DNA of 64,000 bases from an uncultured Alphaproteobacteria bacterium (GCA_934229625.1 CAKQDU010000003.1:1-64000), one strand, 5' to 3'; positions 7,709 to 17,055 are shown, counted from the first letter of the stretch. The notes: generated from the letters alone by a model not told the origin. Program-made: numbers and translations.

Positions 7709-8242
7709 TCACTTAAATAATTTTTTCAAAACGTTTTCACGAGCGGCTATTAAATCCAATTCACTTTGATAGCCGTCACCTGATTTGCGGCGCAGTTCCT
7801 GCACTTCTATCATTTGTTTTACAATAGAAGATTTTTTACGCCCGCGCAGCTGACGCAATAAAGCTTCTGCATCGCGTCTGGTGCTGAGAGTATATAGAAG
7901 CGCGGCAATCCGTTGCTGAACATAAAAGAAACGGTCGGCATCCCAGCGGTGGTACACAAACCAAATTTTGCTTTTCCAGTCCAGTAAATCAGATGGTTTT
8001 TTTACATGATAAGAAACAATTAAACCGTTGTTTAGCTTTAGTTGCTTATATTGCGGCCACAGGCGAATAAAATCGTCCAATTCAGAAGCGGTGATTTCAG
8101 CTTTATAGTTTTGTTGTTTGGCGATTATTTCTAAATTAGCGCGGTTCCAAATTGTTTCGGTAACCTGACATTTTGAAACCTGAATAATCAGAAAAATACA
8201 AATCATCAGCCAAAACAAACGTTTCCAAACAGTCATCACCAT
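7709..8242 (-). CDS. Small membrane-anchored protein of unknown function
   Basis: About 177 residues with one N-terminal hydrophobic helix (LFWLMICIFLIIQV, residues ~6-20) followed by a soluble, basic and helical domain, probably periplasmic. The end is rich in Arg/Lys (RRDAEALLRQLRGRKKS). The family is not recognised. The start at 8242 has GGAG eight bases upstream and overlaps the stop codon of the HAD-like gene; a second ATG at 8236 is equally coupled. Co-translation with the HAD-like pseudoenzyme suggests a shared role. Confidence 0.65.
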   Translation of the reverse strand: MVMTVWKRLFWLMICIFLIIQVSKCQVTETIWNRANLEIIAKQQNYKAEITASELDDFIRLWPQYKQLKLNNGLIVSYHVKKPSDLLDWKSKIWFVYHRWDADRFFYVQQRIAALLYTLSTRRDAEALLRQLRGRKKSSIVKQMIEVQELRRKSGDGYQSELDLIAARENVLKKLFK

Positions 8243-9063
8243 TGCAAGTTCTCCATGCAATAGTCAACATTCAAGCCAAATCCGGTAGAAAGTTCGTCTG
8301 TTTGTTTAACTAAATCGCCTGTCAGTTGATTGATTCCGGAAGTAATCAGCAAACTTTTGGCGCCAAAATTATTGCTTAAACGCATATCTGTTGCCATGCC
8401 ATCGCCGATAAACAAGCATCGTGAAACATCAAAATTAGGCAAAGATTCCGTTAAATATAAGGCTATACGCAAATCAGGTTTACCAAAAGAAACTATTTTT
8501 CCGCCCATTAAGGCATATTGTTCCGCAATAGCGCCGGCCGACTGCTTTATACCGTGCGAGCTTTGTACAGATGTGTCGTTTCCGACACATATAAGTGGCA
8601 AGTTTAAATTTACGGCATGTTCCAAAATCGGAGCCATTATCTTTGTTTCAATATGCTGCGGAGATTGTTCGGCTATTAAAAAATCAGCAAAAACAACGCT
8701 GTCAGCTTTTTTATAGTCCAATCCGTTCAGAACATGGCTGTCCTGAGCAAGCAGAGAATAATAGGTGTTTCCGGTATTTTTTTGATTTTTAAAATAAAAA
8801 TGAGCTATTTCTCCGGCTGTAATCAAAGCATAAAAAATATTCATGGGCAGACCGCCGTGTTTTAGTTCTGCGAAAAGCTCATGTGCGCGCAAGCCGCTGT
8901 TGGAGGCAAGCGCTATTTTTTTGCCGCTTTGATAGAGTTTAACCAGGGTATCGGCGCTTTTGTCAAAAATATTTTGTCCGTCGGTTAAAACGCCGTTAAC
9001 ACCGCAAATAACGGTGTCAAATTCGTCGCGAATGCGAGAGATATGCTTAACTAAACTGTTCAT
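8236..9063 (-). CDS. HAD-superfamily class IIA (NagD-like) protein lacking the catalytic aspartates
   Basis: A 275-residue protein with the full NagD/class IIA layout: motif I at residue ~20, motif II Ser in LASNSGLR, a capping domain, motif III Lys in SFGKPDLRI, and motif IV GDGMATDM. Motif I normally reads D-x-D-G-V-L. Here it reads C-G-V-N-G-V-L-T-D-G, so the nucleophile Asp is Gly and the acid/base Asp is Asn. As written it should not form the phospho-aspartyl intermediate. It could be a ligand-binding pseudoenzyme. A sequencing error is unlikely because both residues differ by independent codons. It is coupled to the small membrane protein downstream. Confidence 0.85.
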   Translation of the reverse strand: MNSLVKHISRIRDEFDTVICGVNGVLTDGQNIFDKSADTLVKLYQSGKKIALASNSGLRAHELFAELKHGGLPMNIFYALITAGEIAHFYFKNQKNTGNTYYSLLAQDSHVLNGLDYKKADSVVFADFLIAEQSPQHIETKIMAPILEHAVNLNLPLICVGNDTSVQSSHGIKQSAGAIAEQYALMGGKIVSFGKPDLRIALYLTESLPNFDVSRCLFIGDGMATDMRLSNNFGAKSLLITSGINQLTGDLVKQTDELSTGFGLNVDYCMENLQW

Positions 9064-9131
9064 TTTTTCCTGACTGTTCTAATCATTTGTACAACAGTCT
9101 AGTCTAAATTGGTAAATTTTTAGATAAAATT

Positions 9132-9584
9132 TTAATCTAACAGAAAGTTATTTATGGCTGTTGTGATTTGTTCTGTAAAAAACAGCTTATCGCTCAGCCA
9201 TTGCTGCGGATTGTCTATTTTGTAGTAACCGCGGCTCATGCCGTCATTTATACGCACCAACACCACAGACAGAGGTTGGTCTAAAAAATAAGCCGTGGTG
9301 AAAGCAAATTCGCCGGTTTCTTGATAATTTATTTCAAAATAACTGAAATCGTTGCTGTAATTTTGCTGATAGATGTCAAAAATCAACCCCATCGCCTCGG
9401 CGCAATGTGCGCAAGGGGAATTGTTGTAAAATACATAAATTATAGATTTATTCCAATTGTTTTCATCTTCTTCAACATATTGCTTTATGTATGGCGTGTA
9501 GCCGGAGGAGTCTATGAACTGCGCAAATGTTTGCGATACGGGCAATATACAAAACAAAATCGCCGCGGTCAGAAATTGTTTCAT
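9132..9584 (-). CDS. Periplasmic thioredoxin-fold protein with a CxxC site
   Basis: A 150-residue protein with a cleavable signal peptide (cut probably after TFA at residue ~21) and a CAHC motif near residue 58 in the context YNNSPCAHC. This matches the active site position of thioredoxin-like and DsbC/TlpA-like oxidoreductases. The remainder alternates short strands and helices as in a thioredoxin fold but lacks an obvious cis-proline, so redox activity is only likely. AGGAGG-type ribosome site upstream. It lies 22 bases after the aminopeptidase stop on the same strand and is probably cotranscribed with it. Confidence 0.75.
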   Translation of the reverse strand: MKQFLTAAILFCILPVSQTFAQFIDSSGYTPYIKQYVEEDENNWNKSIIYVFYNNSPCAHCAEAMGLIFDIYQQNYSNDFSYFEINYQETGEFAFTTAYFLDQPLSVVLVRINDGMSRGYYKIDNPQQWLSDKLFFTEQITTAINNFLLD

Positions 9585-9606
9585 CTTTCCTCCTTTGCTA
9601 AAAAAA

Positions 9607-11286
9607 TTACAAAGGAGAACAGGACGCTTTCAGCCACTTCTTTTCATCATCATTTACACACGAGGCCAAATTATTATACACTTTTCGGTGATAATTATTC
9701 AGCCAGTCCCGTTCTCCCGAATCAAGTAGATATACATCAATCAGCTTTTTATCAATAGGCACTAAGGTTAGGGGGGCAAATTCCAAAAATTCTGCGTTTT
9801 TTTCGTTTTCTTTTGTATAATATAAATTTTCTATACGAATACCATAAGCGTTTTCTTTATAATATCCGGGTTCTATGGAAGTTATCATGTTTGGCTTAAA
9901 ACCATATGTGCTTCCGTTGCTGGAAATGCGGTTTGGTCCTTCGTGTACATTGCCGAAACAGGCAACGCCATGACCGGTGCCGTGTTTAAAATCCTTGTTT
10001 TCCAGCCAAAGCGGCAATCTGGCTAAAATGTCTAAGCGCATTCCGCAGGTATTGTATGGAAATTGAGCTTTTGCCAAAGCAATATGGCCCTTCAGTACCA
10101 AAGTGAAATCATGTATCATTTCCGCTGTCGGATTACCCAGAGCAATTGTCCGTGTTATATCGGTTGTACTGTCAAGATATTGTCCTCCGCTATCCAGCAG
10201 CAATAAATTATTTTCTTGCAGTAAACGATTGGATTTTAGTGTCGGTTGATAATGGATAATCGCTCCGTTTTCTGCCGTTCCGGCGATTGTTTCAAAACTT
10301 TCTTCAAAAAACAAATCTTGTTGTTTACGCAGTTCATGTAATTTTTGCACCACATCAAGTTCAGTTTTTTCACGCCAATTGTTTTCCAGCCAATATAACA
10401 GCCGTATTACGGCGATAGCATCGCGTTTATGTCCGGATATCATGCCGTTCAATTCCGTTTTGTTTTTTTCTGCTTTTTGTGTTTGGCATATATCCGCGGC
10501 ATTTTGCCCGTTTAAAAGCAATTTTTCCAAGCCTATTGATATGGTGTTTTGGTCATATAAAATTTTAGCTTCATTGTGACGCAGCCAATCAAGAAGATGA
10601 CTGTGCGTCCAAACCGGTAAATCAGATTGCAGATTATCGCCGATTAAAAACGCTCCGCCGTTTTTATCAAGCAAAGCATAGGCGCGCACAATAGGTGAGC
10701 AAGGTAAATCTTTGGCATATATATTCAAAAGCCACGATACGCTGTCGGCAGCGGTCAGTAAATAATAGTCGGCGTTGTGTTTTTTCAGTAGAGCGGTTAT
10801 CTGTAGGATTTTTTCTTCTCGGCTTTTTCCTGCATATTGCAGCGGCCTCGTCATAATTTTTATTGGATTTTTACAATCCAAATCTGTCCAATCTCCAGAA
10901 TTTATGAATTTTAAATCGGGATATTGCTTTTCTGCGGCTTTCTGTTCTGCGGCGGAAATACACATCTCGTCATAGGCAACGGTTTTAACTTTTGATTTTT
11001 GTAAAAAACGACAGGCGTTACTAAAATCCGGAGTTTCATTTATTACCGAAATTTTGGTCAAATCAACTTCTTTGCGGGCTTGCAGTTCATAGCGTCCGTC
11101 CACAAAGAGAAAAGCTTTATCAATAGTAACAACCAACAAGCCGGCAGAGCCTCCGAATCCGCATAAATATTTTAATTTATGTTCACACGGCAAGATGTCT
11201 TGTCCTATGTGGCGATTGCCATACGTTACAATATAGGCATCTAAATTCAGCTTTTTTAATTTTTCCTGCATATCGGATAAGGTCAT
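9607..11286 (-). CDS. pepP: Xaa-Pro aminopeptidase, M24B family
   Basis: A 559-residue cytosolic metallopeptidase removing N-terminal residues that precede proline. Two creatinase-N-type domains occupy residues ~1-290. The C-terminal pita-bread domain carries the metal ligands: Asp in LLLDSGG, Asp in DSTTDITR, His in HGTGHGVACFGNVHEGP, and Glu in SIEPGYY and IRIENL. Length (~560, longer than E. coli PepP at 441) fits the eukaryote/alphaproteobacterial APP1-like form. The ATG at 11286 is chosen because GGAG lies seven bases before it and it overlaps the end of prmA; the frame is open further upstream to 11310. Confidence 0.9.
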   Translation of the reverse strand: MTLSDMQEKLKKLNLDAYIVTYGNRHIGQDILPCEHKLKYLCGFGGSAGLLVVTIDKAFLFVDGRYELQARKEVDLTKISVINETPDFSNACRFLQKSKVKTVAYDEMCISAAEQKAAEKQYPDLKFINSGDWTDLDCKNPIKIMTRPLQYAGKSREEKILQITALLKKHNADYYLLTAADSVSWLLNIYAKDLPCSPIVRAYALLDKNGGAFLIGDNLQSDLPVWTHSHLLDWLRHNEAKILYDQNTISIGLEKLLLNGQNAADICQTQKAEKNKTELNGMISGHKRDAIAVIRLLYWLENNWREKTELDVVQKLHELRKQQDLFFEESFETIAGTAENGAIIHYQPTLKSNRLLQENNLLLLDSGGQYLDSTTDITRTIALGNPTAEMIHDFTLVLKGHIALAKAQFPYNTCGMRLDILARLPLWLENKDFKHGTGHGVACFGNVHEGPNRISSNGSTYGFKPNMITSIEPGYYKENAYGIRIENLYYTKENEKNAEFLEFAPLTLVPIDKKLIDVYLLDSGERDWLNNYHRKVYNNLASCVNDDEKKWLKASCSPL

Positions 11287-11287
11287 T

Positions 11288-12160
11288 TTATTTCTCCAGC
11301 AAAGCGGCACGCCAATTTTCTTTTTGATATAATTTTACCAATTTAAGTCCGTTTTTTTCGTGTTCTCCGACTACCCAGTCGGTTTGCTCGTCTATAAAAC
11401 CTGAAATAACGGCATATCCGCCTTTTTTCAAACTTTTTACCATATCAGAGGCCATAGCAATCAGCGGACGAGCCAGAATGTTGGCAAAAATAACATCATA
11501 AGGCGCGTTTTGCCGCACTAAATCGGATTGGTATCCGTCGCTTAATGAGGCTGTTATCTGTTTTTCTACACCATTATCCAGAGCATTTTGTTCTGTGACG
11601 CGGACGGCTTCATCATCAATATCTACAGCAATTACTTGCGCCCATGTCCAGATTTTGGCGGCGGCCAAAGCTAAAATTCCGGAGCCGGTGCCGACATCCA
11701 ATATTTTTTGCGGCTTTTGCGTGCAGAGATTATTTATATCGGAAATTCCGTCTAAGCAGGCTCTGGTTGTTTGATGCTCTGAACCAAACGCGGTGGCGGC
11801 ATAAACTTTTAAACCGATTTTATTTTTTGGAAAAAGTGTTTTATCATTGATACTGCAAATAAAAAATTCAGCTTCTTCCAACGGTGAAAAAGTGATGATG
11901 TTTTCAGTAAGCCAATCATCACTTTGCAACAAATGCCAAGTATATGGAGGAAGGGTGATATTTTCTTTGTCCGCCGCTTTTTGTAAATCTTCTTCTTTTG
12001 CGTCTTGGCGCAAATAACCAACCAGCTGTTCTGTGCCGTCATCTTGATAATCAATTGATGTTACTTCAAAAAAATCATCGGCAAAAGCTTGCAGTTTTTC
12101 ATCTGTTTTTGTTGATGGCTCAAATTTTGCAATTTTACAACTTCCTGAATTATTACTCAT
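11288..12160 (-). CDS. prmA: Ribosomal protein L11 methyltransferase
   Basis: About 290 residues. SAM-dependent trimethylation of ribosomal protein L11 is the family role. Visible: AATAFGSEHQTT (family LAFGTGxHxTT), motif I DVGTGSGILALAA, acidic VDIDDEAV, and ANILARPLI. The start is uncertain: ATG 12160 gives a family-typical N-terminus, while an in-frame ATG at 12214 adds 18 basic residues and has no better ribosome site. It is first in a probable operon prmA-pepP-thioredoxin-like-HAD-membrane protein. A divergent lipoprotein gene begins at 12249. Confidence 0.88.
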   Translation of the reverse strand: MSNNSGSCKIAKFEPSTKTDEKLQAFADDFFEVTSIDYQDDGTEQLVGYLRQDAKEEDLQKAADKENITLPPYTWHLLQSDDWLTENIITFSPLEEAEFFICSINDKTLFPKNKIGLKVYAATAFGSEHQTTRACLDGISDINNLCTQKPQKILDVGTGSGILALAAAKIWTWAQVIAVDIDDEAVRVTEQNALDNGVEKQITASLSDGYQSDLVRQNAPYDVIFANILARPLIAMASDMVKSLKKGGYAVISGFIDEQTDWVVGEHEKNGLKLVKLYQKENWRAALLEK

Positions 12161-12248
12161 TTTTTTGTCTTTCGTTATTACTTTTTTTACTAACTTTGGT
12201 GTAAATTTAAACATAGTATACTAAATAAACCTTTAAAAAGAGCTTATC

Positions 12249-13028
12249 ATGAAAAAAATATTTATTACTCTTTCTTCTGTTCTGTTGGCTGCTTGTACGA
12301 TTTTTGAAAGCGACCATGATAATTATTGGCTGAATAATGTGCGTCCGTATAAGTTGATGAAAATAAATTATTACAGTCCGAATGATGGTGTTTCAGATGA
12401 AAAAATGACCGATAGCAAAACGCTAAATACCAGAATTTATAAGCACAATGTCGTAGTTTCGGCAAATTTGGGGCAGCGTATGGTGGATGCACAGACATAT
12501 ACGGTGCAAAACTTTGCTAAGCCGCAGTTAATCGCTAAATCTGACGGCGATGTTACCGGCAGCAGATATGTTATTCAAATTCATAAAGACCAATTGTTTG
12601 AACCGATTGGCGAAGTAAAAATTAACGGCAGTTATTTTTTGATAGTACCGGGTAATGACGAGGGAGATTTGCTGCTGGTTGATGAAAAAGGAAATTTTTT
12701 AAACTATATCTGTCATTTGTATAAAGGTCAGCTTTTGATGCCGCGTGATACAGCTATTATTCATCCAAAAGGCTTGGGGTTGGAACAGAAAAAAGCAACA
12801 CGCGAGACCGTCAGCAGTCCGAAATTGCAATTTGAGCTGAAATATGATGGTTTGGAAAATGGCTATATGGCGTTTGTTTATACCGATTATAGCAATGCCG
12901 ATGCTAGTGAGGGATTTTTCCAGCGCTATGTTTTTCCGCAAGAACAAGAACTTGTAGAAGTCAATGGTATACGCTTTAAAGTTATGGATGTCTATCCAGA
13001 ACGTATAGAGTATATGCTGCTAGACTGA
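12249..13028 (+). CDS. Lipoprotein of unknown function
   Basis: A 259-residue protein with a lipoprotein signal peptide: basic start, hydrophobic core and lipobox L-A-A-C with Cys at residue 16. The residue after the Cys is Thr, so outer-membrane sorting is possible. The mature part is beta-rich without repeats or catalytic motifs that I recognise. An AAGAG ribosome site precedes the ATG. Divergent from prmA; it converges with the CoA-transferase genes and ends in a shared terminator, so it is a one-gene unit. Confidence 0.75.
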   Translation: MKKIFITLSSVLLAACTIFESDHDNYWLNNVRPYKLMKINYYSPNDGVSDEKMTDSKTLNTRIYKHNVVVSANLGQRMVDAQTYTVQNFAKPQLIAKSDGDVTGSRYVIQIHKDQLFEPIGEVKINGSYFLIVPGNDEGDLLLVDEKGNFLNYICHLYKGQLLMPRDTAIIHPKGLGLEQKKATRETVSSPKLQFELKYDGLENGYMAFVYTDYSNADASEGFFQRYVFPQEQELVEVNGIRFKVMDVYPERIEYMLLD

Positions 13029-13045
13029 TTTTTATCTGTTGTCTT

Positions 13046-13085
13046 AAAAAAACACCCTTTTCCAATTGAGAAAAAGGGTGTTTTT
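13046..13085. terminator. Bidirectional terminator between lipoprotein and CoA-transferase genes
   Basis: AACACCCTTTT...AAAAGGGTGTT with a ~9-base loop, flanked by A run on the left and T run on the right, placed between two convergent genes. Confidence 0.8.
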
Positions 13086-13096
13086 AGTTTGGATTA

Positions 13097-13747
13097 TTAT
13101 TTATTCAATTCTACTATAAAATCGGCGTCTGTAGTGTTTTTAATGTCTTCCAAAGAAGAATATGGGCTGATTTCTCGTAAGGTCAAGCCTTGCCGAGTTA
13201 TCTCAAACACGCCTTTTTCTGTGATGATAAGGTTTACTTTATGTGCGGCAGTCAATGGCAATGTGCATTTTTTTAAGATTTTAGGCATACCTTTAGAAGT
13301 ATGTTCCATAGCTATAATCAGCTTTTTTGTGCCGACAACTAAATCCATGGCGCCGCCCATTCCTGGAGTGAATTTTCCCGGAATACACCAGTTTGCGAGG
13401 TTGCCCTCTTGGTCAACTTGTAAGGCGCCCAAAACTGTAATATCTATATGTCCGCCGCGCATAAGTCCGAAAGAAGTCAGACTGTCTATAAAACATCCAC
13501 CGGGGTTAATCGTGACACCAACTCCGCCGGCGTTTGTTATGCGTTCATCTTTGACTGTTTCATGAGGATAGGCTCCGACTCCGAGTACGCCATTTTCAGA
13601 TTGTACAATTACTTCCACATCGTCCGGTAAATAGGTCACGGCTTTTGTCGGTAAACCTATACCCAATGTAATAACATCGTTGTTATGAAATTCTTGCGCC
13701 ACCCGTTTGGCGATTACTTCCTGCATCTCATCTTTATCGAGCGTCAT
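13097..13747 (-). CDS. Acetoacetate/butyrate CoA-transferase, subunit B
   Basis: A 216-residue family I CoA-transferase beta subunit. The catalytic glutamate lies in the QSENGVLG motif near residue 50, where it forms the glutamyl-CoA thioester. Conserved GGHIDITVLGALQVD and MGGAMDLV segments are present. From memory, it resembles the clostridial CtfB/AtoA type more than mitochondrial SCOT: acetate or butyrate plus acetoacetyl-CoA would be the substrate pair. SCOT-type activity (succinyl-CoA) is the alternative. The start overlaps the end of the alpha-subunit gene by four bases (ATGA), a typical stoichiometric coupling. Confidence 0.88.
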   Translation of the reverse strand: MTLDKDEMQEVIAKRVAQEFHNNDVITLGIGLPTKAVTYLPDDVEVIVQSENGVLGVGAYPHETVKDERITNAGGVGVTINPGGCFIDSLTSFGLMRGGHIDITVLGALQVDQEGNLANWCIPGKFTPGMGGAMDLVVGTKKLIIAMEHTSKGMPKILKKCTLPLTAAHKVNLIITEKGVFEITRQGLTLREISPYSSLEDIKNTTDADFIVELNK

Positions 13748-14400
13748 TTTACATTTTCCTTTGCCACAATATAATCAACCATAATTCCCGGAACAATTAC
13801 ATTGTTTGGGTCCAGAGGTTCATTATGCAAGTAGTCGACTTCGACAATCACTATGTCGGCTGCGCTTGCCATCACCACATTAAAATTGCGGGTTGAACCA
13901 AAATATGACAGATTACCAAACTTGTCGGCATGAGTTGCGTATATTAAAGCAATGTTTGCGCGCAAAGGTTTTTCCAGAATATAGTCTTTACCGTCAACAT
14001 TGATAATTTGCTTGCCTTTTGCCACATCTGTTCCAATACCGGTCGGAGTTAAGACGCCGCCCAATCCGGCGCCTCCGGCTCTGATGCGTTCGGCAAGAGA
14101 ACCCTGGGGAGTAAGCTCAACTTCCAATGTGCCTGCATTCATTTGCGCCACGGTTTCGGGATTTGTGCCGATATGTGAGACAATCGCTTTTTTGATTTTA
14201 TGTGCCGAAACCAGTTTGCCACGGTCGGAATCCGGAAGAGATGTGTCATTGCCGATTAGAGTTAAATCTTTTATTGAAGTTTTTAGCAGTTCATCAATTA
14301 CGGCAGTCGGCGCTCCGCATTTTAAAAATCCGCCAATCATAACGCTGTTGTTGTCTTTGAAAAATTTGGCGGCTTCGGTTGCTGAGATAAATTTTACCAT
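13744..14400 (-). CDS. Acetoacetate/butyrate CoA-transferase, subunit A
   Basis: A 218-residue family I CoA-transferase alpha subunit; binds CoA and pairs with the subunit encoded just downstream. Signature segments: MIGGFLKCGAP near residue 20 (the glycine-rich family signature), ELTPQGSLAERIRAGGAG at ~98, and a C-terminus ending in the CtfA/AtoD-like VPGIMVDYIV. The ribosome site AAGGAG is strong. The operon holds only the two subunits, without thiolase or acetoacetate decarboxylase beside it, so the physiological direction (short-chain fatty acid use or butyrate/acetate formation) is open. Confidence 0.88.
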   Translation of the reverse strand: MVKFISATEAAKFFKDNNSVMIGGFLKCGAPTAVIDELLKTSIKDLTLIGNDTSLPDSDRGKLVSAHKIKKAIVSHIGTNPETVAQMNAGTLEVELTPQGSLAERIRAGGAGLGGVLTPTGIGTDVAKGKQIINVDGKDYILEKPLRANIALIYATHADKFGNLSYFGSTRNFNVVMASAADIVIVEVDYLHNEPLDPNNVIVPGIMVDYIVAKENVK

Positions 14401-14475
14401 TTGTTCTCCTTAAAAACTTAAATCAGCAATAAACGAAAAAGCATAAAAAGTCAATAATCGGGGAAAATAACGTGG

Positions 14476-14517
14476 ATAAAAATGCAGCTTGTCTGATTTA
14501 TTTTCAAACAAGCTGCA
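14476..14517 (-). terminator. Terminator after clpB
   Basis: Perfect 9-bp stem GCAGCTTGT / ACAAGCTGC with 15-base loop, then a T run on the minus strand. It lies just past the clpB stop at 14539. Confidence 0.8.
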
Positions 14518-14538
14518 CTTAAAAAAACAGAAACAATT

Positions 14539-17055
14539 TTAATGTTTGGTTTCAGGTCTTAGTTCCAAACCGTTTTCGCCGGTGGAAATATAAACTGTGG
14601 AGTTATCCGCTACTGCGCCGTCAAGCAATAAAACGGACAGAGGATTCTCCACTTTCTGCACAATCAAGCGTTTCAGCGGACGGGCGCCAAATTCTTCATT
14701 GTAGCCGTTTTCAGCCAGCCAATCTTTAGCTTTGTCATCAATTTGCAGGTCAATATGTCTGTCTGTCAAACGTTTTTGCAATCGCTTAATTTGAATATCC
14801 ACAATTTTACGAATATCCTCCTTGCACAGCGGATTAAAGGTTATAATTTCGTCAAGACGGTTCAAAAATTCCGGCTTAAAGAAACTTTTCAACTTGGTCA
14901 TTAAGTCTCCTTCATCTCCGGTAACCAGATTAGAAGTCAAAATAATGAATGTGTTTTTAAAGTCCACCATGCGACCTTTACCATCAGTCAAGTGTCCTTC
15001 ATCAAGCACTTGCAGCAAAAGGTTGAACACATCCGGGTGCGCTTTTTCCACCTCGTCGAACAAAATAACCTGATATGGACGGCGGCGTACAGCTTCAGTC
15101 AAAACACCGCCTTCGTCATATCCCACATATCCCGGAGGCGCACCGATTAAACGGGCAACCGAATGCTTTTCCATATATTCGGACATATCTATACGCACGT
15201 ACGCGGCTTCTTCATCAAATAAAAATTCCGCCAAAGCTTTTGCCAATTCAGTTTTACCAACACCTGTCGGTCCGAGAAATAAAAATGAGCCGATAGGGCG
15301 GTTAGGGTCTTTTAAGCCGGAACGTGAACGGCGCACGGCATTGGCAACAGCTGTTAAAGCTTTGTCCTGACCAACCACACGCAATGCTAAATTTTTTTCC
15401 AAATTCAACAATTTTTCTCGCTCGCTGCCAACCAGTTTATCCACCGGAATTCCTGTCCATTTAGAAACAACCGAAGCAATCATATCCGGAGTGACGGTTT
15501 CAACAGTTTGCTGAGCTTGGCTATGAGCGCTAAGCTCTTTTATTTTGCGCTCTAAATCCGGAATTTCTTTATATTGCAGCTCTCCGGCTTTTTCATATAA
15601 ACCGGCACGCAAAGCTTTGTCTGCTTCAATGCGAGCCTGGTCCAAACGTTCACGCAGACGATTTGCTTCCATGCTGGAACTTTTGCGAGCTTTCCAAGCT
15701 TCTGATTTTTCGGCGGATTCTTTTTCTAAAACAGCGATTTCCTGTTCGAGTTTGGATAAGCGCTCTTTGGAGTTGTCATCTGTTTCTTTTTTCAGAGCTT
15801 CACGTTCTATTTTGTATTGAATTAACTTACGGTCAATTTCGTCAAGTTCTTCAGGTTTGGAATCTAAAGCCATTTTCAGCTTGCTGGCGGCTTCATCGAC
15901 CAAATCTATTGCTTTATCAGGCAAAAAACGGTCGGTAATATAACGGTCGGACATAGTCGCGGCAGCTACCAATGCCGCGTCGGAAATACGCACGCCATGA
16001 TGAAGTTCGTATTTTTCTTTTATACCGCGCAAAATTGAAATAGTTTCTTCAACATGGGTTTCACCAACATACACCGGTTGAAAACGACGAGCAAAAGCCG
16101 CGTCTTTTTCAATGTATTTTTGGTATTCTTTCAAGGTTGTTGCGCCAATGCAGTGCAGTTCACCGCGCGCCAAAGCCGGTTTCAATAGGTTGGAAGCGTC
16201 CATAGAACCTTCGCTGGCACCGGCACCTACAACCGTATGCATTTCATCTATGAACAAAATAACTTGCCCTTCGGCTGCGGAAACTTCTTTTAAAACAGCT
16301 TTCAAACGCTCTTCAAACTCGCCGCGGAATTTAGCACCGGCAATCAGTGCGCCCATATCCAGTGACATCAGGCGTTTATGCGCCAAACTGTCCGGTACGT
16401 CGCCGTTGATAATACGCTGAGCCAAACCTTCGACAATAGCGGTTTTACCAACGCCAGGTTCACCAATCAGAATCGGGTTGTTTTTTGTGCGGCGAGACAA
16501 AACCTGAATGGTGCGGCGAATTTCTTCATCGCGGCCGATTACAGGGTCTAATTTGCCTTGCGCTGCCAATTGCGTAAAATCTATGGCATATTTTTTTAAG
16601 GCGTCAAAACTATCTTCTGCCGAGGCAGAATCGGCGGTTCGTCCCTGACGCATATTATTGATTGCTTCGTTGAGCTTATGCACATCAACGCCATAATTTT
16701 TTTGCATTAAAACAGCTTGCAGCAGGCGCTCAACCGTAACATAACTATCTTTGGCTTTTTCGGCGATTTGTTCGGCAGTGTCCAGCATTTTTAAAAAATC
16801 TTTAGAGCAGGTAACTTCAATATTTTGCCCTTCAACTTGCGGCAATTTATTAAGTTCTTCCGCCACTTTTTCTCGCAGTAAATCAGGATTGGCTCCGGCT
16901 TGGCTCAGCAAGTTAGAGGCAACGCCATTTTTATCGTCCAGCATAACTTTTAATAAGTGCGCCGGAGTGATAAACTGGTTGTTGTTGCGCAGAGCCAAAC
17001 TTTGGGCGTTTTGTAAAAATCCCTGACTGCGGTCTGTAAGTTTTTCCATATTCAT
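14539..17055 (-). CDS. clpB: ATP-dependent disaggregase ClpB
   Basis: An 838-residue Hsp100 protein that, with DnaK, threads aggregated proteins through its hexameric pore. Order: N-domain (residues 1-145), AAA1 with Walker A GEPGVGKTAI at ~205 and Walker B ILFIDEMH, the M-domain coiled coil (~400-525), and AAA2 with GPTGVGKTEL at ~600 and pore loop GYVGY. It is ~20 residues shorter than E. coli ClpB (857). Part of the deficit is between SNL and FFKPEFLNR in AAA2, where the loop is abbreviated. A GGAG ribosome site precedes the ATG; MEKL six bases downstream is an alternative start. A heat-shock promoter was not identified. Confidence 0.95.
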   Translation of the reverse strand: MNMEKLTDRSQGFLQNAQSLALRNNNQFITPAHLLKVMLDDKNGVASNLLSQAGANPDLLREKVAEELNKLPQVEGQNIEVTCSKDFLKMLDTAEQIAEKAKDSYVTVERLLQAVLMQKNYGVDVHKLNEAINNMRQGRTADSASAEDSFDALKKYAIDFTQLAAQGKLDPVIGRDEEIRRTIQVLSRRTKNNPILIGEPGVGKTAIVEGLAQRIINGDVPDSLAHKRLMSLDMGALIAGAKFRGEFEERLKAVLKEVSAAEGQVILFIDEMHTVVGAGASEGSMDASNLLKPALARGELHCIGATTLKEYQKYIEKDAAFARRFQPVYVGETHVEETISILRGIKEKYELHHGVRISDAALVAAATMSDRYITDRFLPDKAIDLVDEAASKLKMALDSKPEELDEIDRKLIQYKIEREALKKETDDNSKERLSKLEQEIAVLEKESAEKSEAWKARKSSSMEANRLRERLDQARIEADKALRAGLYEKAGELQYKEIPDLERKIKELSAHSQAQQTVETVTPDMIASVVSKWTGIPVDKLVGSEREKLLNLEKNLALRVVGQDKALTAVANAVRRSRSGLKDPNRPIGSFLFLGPTGVGKTELAKALAEFLFDEEAAYVRIDMSEYMEKHSVARLIGAPPGYVGYDEGGVLTEAVRRRPYQVILFDEVEKAHPDVFNLLLQVLDEGHLTDGKGRMVDFKNTFIILTSNLVTGDEGDLMTKLKSFFKPEFLNRLDEIITFNPLCKEDIRKIVDIQIKRLQKRLTDRHIDLQIDDKAKDWLAENGYNEEFGARPLKRLIVQKVENPLSVLLLDGAVADNSTVYISTGENGLELRPETKH

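Noticed and set aside
11288..12214. Longer prmA reading from ATG 12214
   Set aside because: Adds 18 basic residues without a family counterpart and without a better ribosome site; the shorter start was kept, but the choice is not certain.
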